From contig JABANP010000726.1 of NCBI GenBank assembly GCA_013115135.1, forward strand, positions 1-20,594: a stretch of DNA of 20,594 nucleotides, written 5' to 3'. The notes beneath the pieces were generated by a model. That model had not been told where the DNA came from, did no database searches, and worked only from the letters and a program-made list of their open reading frames with translations. The DNA is from Perkinsus olseni. Its lineage: Eukaryota > Perkinsozoa > Perkinsida > Perkinsidae. The position numbers and the translations under genes were made by a program. Positions within the stretch are counted from its first letter, which is position 1. Each line of letters starts with the position of its first letter. Positions 16,927-20,594 of the stretch are shown here, piece after piece.

Positions 16927-17560
16927 GCGTCGTCTAAGCCATGCAATGAGAGCCGAGATTAGGCGAGCGAGCTCGTCAGAAAAAAAATCCCGGTTCGATG
17001 TTAGCAATCTCTAACAGGGACTCTTCGCGAGCTACAGCAATGGGTGTATCATTTGCCGAAACAAGCATTGCTACTCCAAACGCCACGAAATTTACGAATA
17101 CACTTGGTGTCAGCTGTTCCGTCAAAGTGTAGCAACGCTGCACCGCTGGCTGTAAATCGCGGTCTGTGGCATTTAGTGAATCGCGTGGGTAGTAGCCAAA
17201 TGGCGCTGGTGATGTGATGCGATTAAATTTATCGATGTGGTCATTTATCTTTGTGACCTTGAGTGATGAAGCTGGTCGAGCGCATCAACCACGTAACCGA
17301 GACTCTTACCCTGCGCGGTGTAATGACTCAATGGCTTTTATTGGGAACTTCTTAATAACATAAACAATGGTTGGTGACTGTCTTTGAGTGGCTGTATCAC
17401 GACACTAAGTACCGAGTACTTCCGGAACTACGCCACAGGGAGACATTACTCAGAATAATCAGCATCATTTGTCCTCCAATCAGTATTCGAGACCAAATCA
17501 TATATCCTATTGAAAAGTTTTGCCGATCAGTCTGGTATGCATAACATCAGAGTAACCATA

Positions 17561-17602
17561 ACCATGTAACCATGTAACCATGTAACCAATTCAATTCAAT
17601 TC
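17561..17602. repeat. Two adjacent microsatellites
   Basis: ACCATGTA occurs three times (17561-17584), and after ACC the pentamer AATTC occurs three times (17588-17602). Confidence 0.9.
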
Positions 17603-18060
17603 GTCTCTACGCGACGTTGACGATGTAACCATTCAAACTGCTGCGTGATGCTTGATACCAAGTTGCACTGTTTGTGGGCGCGCGCTTCGAGCTGCGCAAC
17701 TTCGCAAAGATACTTTGTTGTCATGTTGTTCATGATGGCCGGGATACGAAGTAGAGATCGAACCTGCCATAGCCATGCGTCTCCTTTGCTGGTGACTCGC
17801 TATTAGTTAGACCCCCCTTTCTTGCGCAACCTCTCACAGGTCTTGGGCGTAATCAATTCTGGTTTCACTTTTTTTCTCCCTAATGCCTGGTAGGGCGGCC
17901 TGTGTGACCATCCTTACTCAACTCCCTGCCTGGCCGCCCGACGAGGCTTTGTCGAGTGTCTTTAATACGAGGCTCTGCGTGGTAGGTCTAACCATATCGA
18001 GCTCCCCTTGCGCGGGTCGTGTGATAAGTCTCGTGCTCGTAATGGCCGGCAATACAGTTT

Positions 18061-18075
18061 GAGTTGAGTTGAGTT
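18061..18075. repeat. GAGTT pentamer, three copies
   Basis: A short microsatellite of three perfect GAGTT units in noncoding DNA. Confidence 0.85.
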
Positions 18076-18536
18076 GGTCACACAGGCCTTTCGTGCTATA
18101 CGTATGTGCTACCAGTTTGCATTCGCTTCCGCCCAAAATGACAGTGATTTTTCGGAAGGTGTTCAATATGCCACAGGCCGTCTGTTTTCATTGGGCGGGC
18201 TGCGCGGGTTAAGTGCGGGAACGGGTAATGAGGAGAGTCGCGAGGAAGGAAATGGGGAGGGGGAAACATGAGTGTTCCTAAAATTCTTAATCTTTACCTT
18301 GAAATTCTGGTTTCCCGTCAGCGTACACCAGTGTACACTTTAGTGCTCTTTCAGTATACAATCTCGGCAGTGTACGAATCTCGATCAGGTGGCAAGCAGA
18401 GCGAGGAGTTGGTGTCCTTATGAGAGGAGAATCAGTAGGCCTTAGGTATTTGGGAGCATTGAAGAGATGTTCGTGTGACTAACTAGTATAGCTAGTACAG
18501 TTAGACGGCCTAACTTAGACGCTGTATGAGAGCCCG

Positions 18537-18897
18537 ATGGGAGCCTCGGGGATGATTGTTGCAATGACTTCGACGATGAAACAGGCTGTTTCAAACAGCA
18601 GTCATTGCTCCATCAACCAACTCAGCTTTTCGGAAATGATCAAACACTGGGAACAAACACTATGTGATGAACGTAATATCAGTGAATTTTTTGATCGGTG
18701 TGCGTTACAACTCTCAACTCGTTCACATGCAAAATTCATGAGGGGTTTGCCCTTTTGAGTTCGGCACCCTGTACTTAACCCCTGAGGGTTCTAAATTCAT
18801 GGTGATGGATGACGTTGTTACTAGAGGAGTTTGCAAAGCCCCCTACTCCTCCCCTCGCCTGTCTGAAAGCTTTAAGTCGTTTGCCTACTTCAGTTGA
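18537..18897 (+). pseudogene. Frame-broken open frame of unknown product
   Basis: An ATG-initiated frame (18537-18758, 73 codons) ends at CCC TTT TGA. A second frame, open from 18742 to 18897, overlaps it at +1. The second frame reads as plausible protein (FEFGTLYLTPEGSKFMVMDD). Together they would form a product of about 120 residues if the break is a one-base lesion, a programmed +1 shift or a sequencing error. No family is recognised. Overlapping 7+1+7 palindromes lie at 18578-18599. The pairing may be coincidence. Confidence 0.25.
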
Positions 18898-19146
18898 GGC
18901 TGAAGTGGAGGTTGCAACTTCTCGCTGTGAATGATGCGGTGAGAGTTCCATCGAGTTCCGGCTTCGCTGCGTTTCCGTATTCGTATTTTTAGGGTTGTCG
19001 ATTCGGATGCATTCATGCCTATTATTAGGCAGTGCCCCACTCCGCGGTGGAAAACTTATAAGACCTTGGGTACCATTAAGTAAGTTATTGGTGATTCGTA
19101 GTATTCTGTTGTTGTGATCCTTGATTGAGTGGGATGTAAAATTTTT

Positions 19147-19866
19147 AGTATCACATATGAGTGTAGGCCGTGAGGGTGCCACGTGTTTACCTTATCACAT
19201 ATAAGTGTAGGCCGTGCGTGTGCCACGTGTTTACCTCGTCGTATATAAGTGTAGGCCGTGAGTGTGCCACGTGTCTACCTTATCGTATATAAGTGTAGGC
19301 CGTGAGTGCGCCACGTGTTTACCTTATCACATATAAGTGTAGGCCGTGAGTGCGCCACGTGTTTACCTTATCACATATAAGTGTAGGCCGTGAGTGCGCC
19401 ACGTGTTTACCTTATCGTATATAAGTGTAGGCCGTGAGTGTGCCACGTGTTTACCTTATCGTATATAAGTGTAGGCCGTGAGTGTGCCACGCGTTTACCT
19501 TATCACATATAAGTGTAGGCCGTGAGTGTGCCACGTGTTTACCTTATCGTATATAAGTGTAGGCCGTGAGTGCGCCACGTGTTTACCTTATCACATATAA
19601 GTGTAGGCCGTGAGTGCGTCACGTGTTTACCTTATCACATATAAGTGTAGGCCGTGAGTGCGCCACGTGTTTACCTTATCGTATATAAGTGTAGGCCGTG
19701 AGTGTGCCACGCGTTTACCTTATCGTATATAAGTGTAGGCCGTGAGTGTGCCACGTGTTTACCTTATCACATATAAGTGTAGGCCGTGAGTGCGCCACGT
19801 GTTTACCTTATCGTATATAAGTGTAGGCCGTGAGTGTGCCACGCGTTTACCTTATCGTATATAAGT
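19147..19866. repeat. 44-bp satellite, about 16.4 units
   Basis: Sixteen full units (a divergent first unit at 19147-19190, then fifteen from 19191 to 19850) and a 16-bp partial unit (19851-19866) repeat with an exact 44-bp period. Most units differ only at three positions: ATCACATA or ATCGTATA, GAGTGC or GAGTGT, and CACGTG or CACGCG. Each unit contains an ATATAAG stretch and a CACGTG-type palindrome. The array ends about 306 bp before the start of the coiled-coil gene at 20173. There are no unique spacers, so it is not a CRISPR array. Confidence 0.97.
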
Positions 19867-20136
19867 CGTCTCGGTCATACAGATCATCTCATACAAAGCA
19901 CGCTGGGTTCGCACGGGCTCTCCATGACTTTCAGTTTCGGCATCGATGTGATCCGCTCACTTTTTCAATCGCCCTAACCACTGTTTCACGCCATGACCTT
20001 TCACATGAAAGTGGTGATTCATTAGCTGAGATCTAAGTCTAGGTTTGGACTCGACCCACCCAGATATGTTGCGCTGCGTAACTTGCGCATGGAGTAGTCA
20101 ATTCAGGGGTTCTAGTCAATAATTCGTTGCGACCAG

Positions 20137-20152
20137 CTTTCTTCTCTTCTAG
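20137..20152 (+). promoter_or_regulatory. Pyrimidine tract and AG, candidate splice or spliced-leader acceptor
   Basis: GCTTTCTTCTCTTCTAG ends at 20152, 20 bp before the ATG at 20173. This is the strongest pyrimidine tract with AG in the area. With a start codon so close it fits a 5' leader acceptor, as used for trans-splicing in dinoflagellates and Perkinsus, or a cis acceptor of a leader intron. Confidence 0.4.
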
Positions 20153-20172
20153 TTCTGTAGATCACATTGAGT

Positions 20173-20594
20173 ATGACAACAAGGTCTAAGCGGCGCAGTC
20201 GTATGAACCAGAGATTCGTAGGTTTCTTGCATCGTCAGCGGTGACATCATCGTGTGCACATGCATCGTGTGACTACTTCAACTCACTCATTAGGCCGAAG
20301 AGCGGGCGCAGGACAGGGCAGAGCTCGACGATTTACGTCAACGCTGTGAGGCTGCCCAGGGTGATTCATCAGCTACCGTAGACGTAGCCAAGCAACAAGT
20401 GTCAAGCCGAAAGGTGAACAGAGATACCGTAATCACTAATAGTTACTCACTATCCATTATAACAGCGCATTATGGGCTTTTGTTAGGCTGATACAGAGAA
20501 GCAAATCGCTGACCTTACTACTAGAAGCCAGGGTTTGTTGGCCACCACAGAGGCACTCAAGGAAGAGCTCGCAGCTCAAAAGGTAACTTTCGTC
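20173..20594 (+). CDS. Second coiled-coil protein, 5' part only
   Basis: Three exons are visible, all in phase 0: 20173-20217 (MTTRSKRRSRMNQRF, donor GTAGGT), 20294-20413 (40 codons, acceptor CATTAG, donor GTGAAC) and 20487-20582 (32 codons, acceptor TGTTAG, donor GTAACT). The gene then runs out of the window. The N-terminus is strongly basic, followed by heptad-rich helix (DRAELDDLRQRCEAAQ, then EKQIADLTTRSQGL and ALKEELAAQK). The style resembles the rod of the gene at 6824-12332, but the N-terminus differs, so it is not evidently a paralog. A structural or scaffold role is inference. Confidence 0.65.

Larger units (their letters stand above)
16479..18536. other. Long noncoding stretch
   Basis: I find no gene I can support in about 2 kb. 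It includes a T-run just after the paralog 3 stop codon, the 19-bp repeat array (16832-16926), microsatellites at 17561-17602 and 18061-18075, and AAGTAC-CGA-GTACTT near 17405. Open frames such as 18074-18271 and 17918-18166 carry no recognisable features. Confidence 0.5.

Noticed and set aside
18775..19182. 135-codon minus-strand open frame
   Set aside because: No signal, motif or splice context; it is antisense to the more protein-like plus-strand frame and runs into the satellite edge.
19147..19866. CRISPR-like array
   Set aside because: The 44-bp units are contiguous and nearly identical along their full length, with no unique spacers, and the genome is eukaryotic.

Overview
This window looks like nuclear DNA of a compact protist genome. 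The genes have many short GT-AG introns (mostly about 35-270 bp), base composition is near balanced, intergenic spaces are short, and secreted Thr-rich low-complexity proteins are present. Nothing looks bacterial: there are no operons and no Shine-Dalgarno sites. My best guess from family recognition is an alveolate of the Perkinsus type. That is inference; no rRNA or other marker gene is present to prove it. Intron boundaries were assigned by eye, requiring a GT donor, an AG acceptor, matching codon phase and continuity of protein character.

Region by region. (1) 0.5-5.1 kb: two tandem minus-strand paralogs (479-1508 and 3883-5139), each with four exons, encoding putative secreted proteins with a heptad-type coiled coil and a strongly conserved C-terminal domain that I do not recognise. 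The spacer holds two possible coding remnants, one resembling a retroelement integrase zinc finger. (2) 1.6-6.4 kb and 0.3 kb: noncoding DNA unusually rich in perfect palindromes with a single-base centre. (3) 6824-12332: one plus-strand gene of about 20 exons, encoding a protein of roughly 915-930 residues with a Pro/Gln-rich N-terminus, two F-x-F-[IV]-N-[KR]-P motifs, a nine-proline run, a long coiled coil and an acidic Ser/Thr-rich tail. (4) 12664-16478: three paralogous intronless genes for secreted mucin-like proteins. Each has a signal peptide, an eight-cysteine module, a Thr-rich stalk and a C-terminal domain of about 90 residues. Two are on the minus strand and one, divergently transcribed, is on the plus strand. 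(5) 16.5-20.1 kb: mostly noncoding, with a 19-bp degenerate tandem repeat, small microsatellites, a doubtful frame-broken ORF and a 44-bp satellite of about 16.4 units. (6) 20173-end: the first three exons of a second coiled-coil gene on the plus strand, cut by the window edge.

The secreted families (regions 1 and 4) probably act at or outside the cell surface. The two multi-exon coiled-coil genes look like cytoplasmic or cytoskeletal scaffold proteins. I see no shared pathway that links them. No tRNA, rRNA, CRISPR array or complete mobile element was found.
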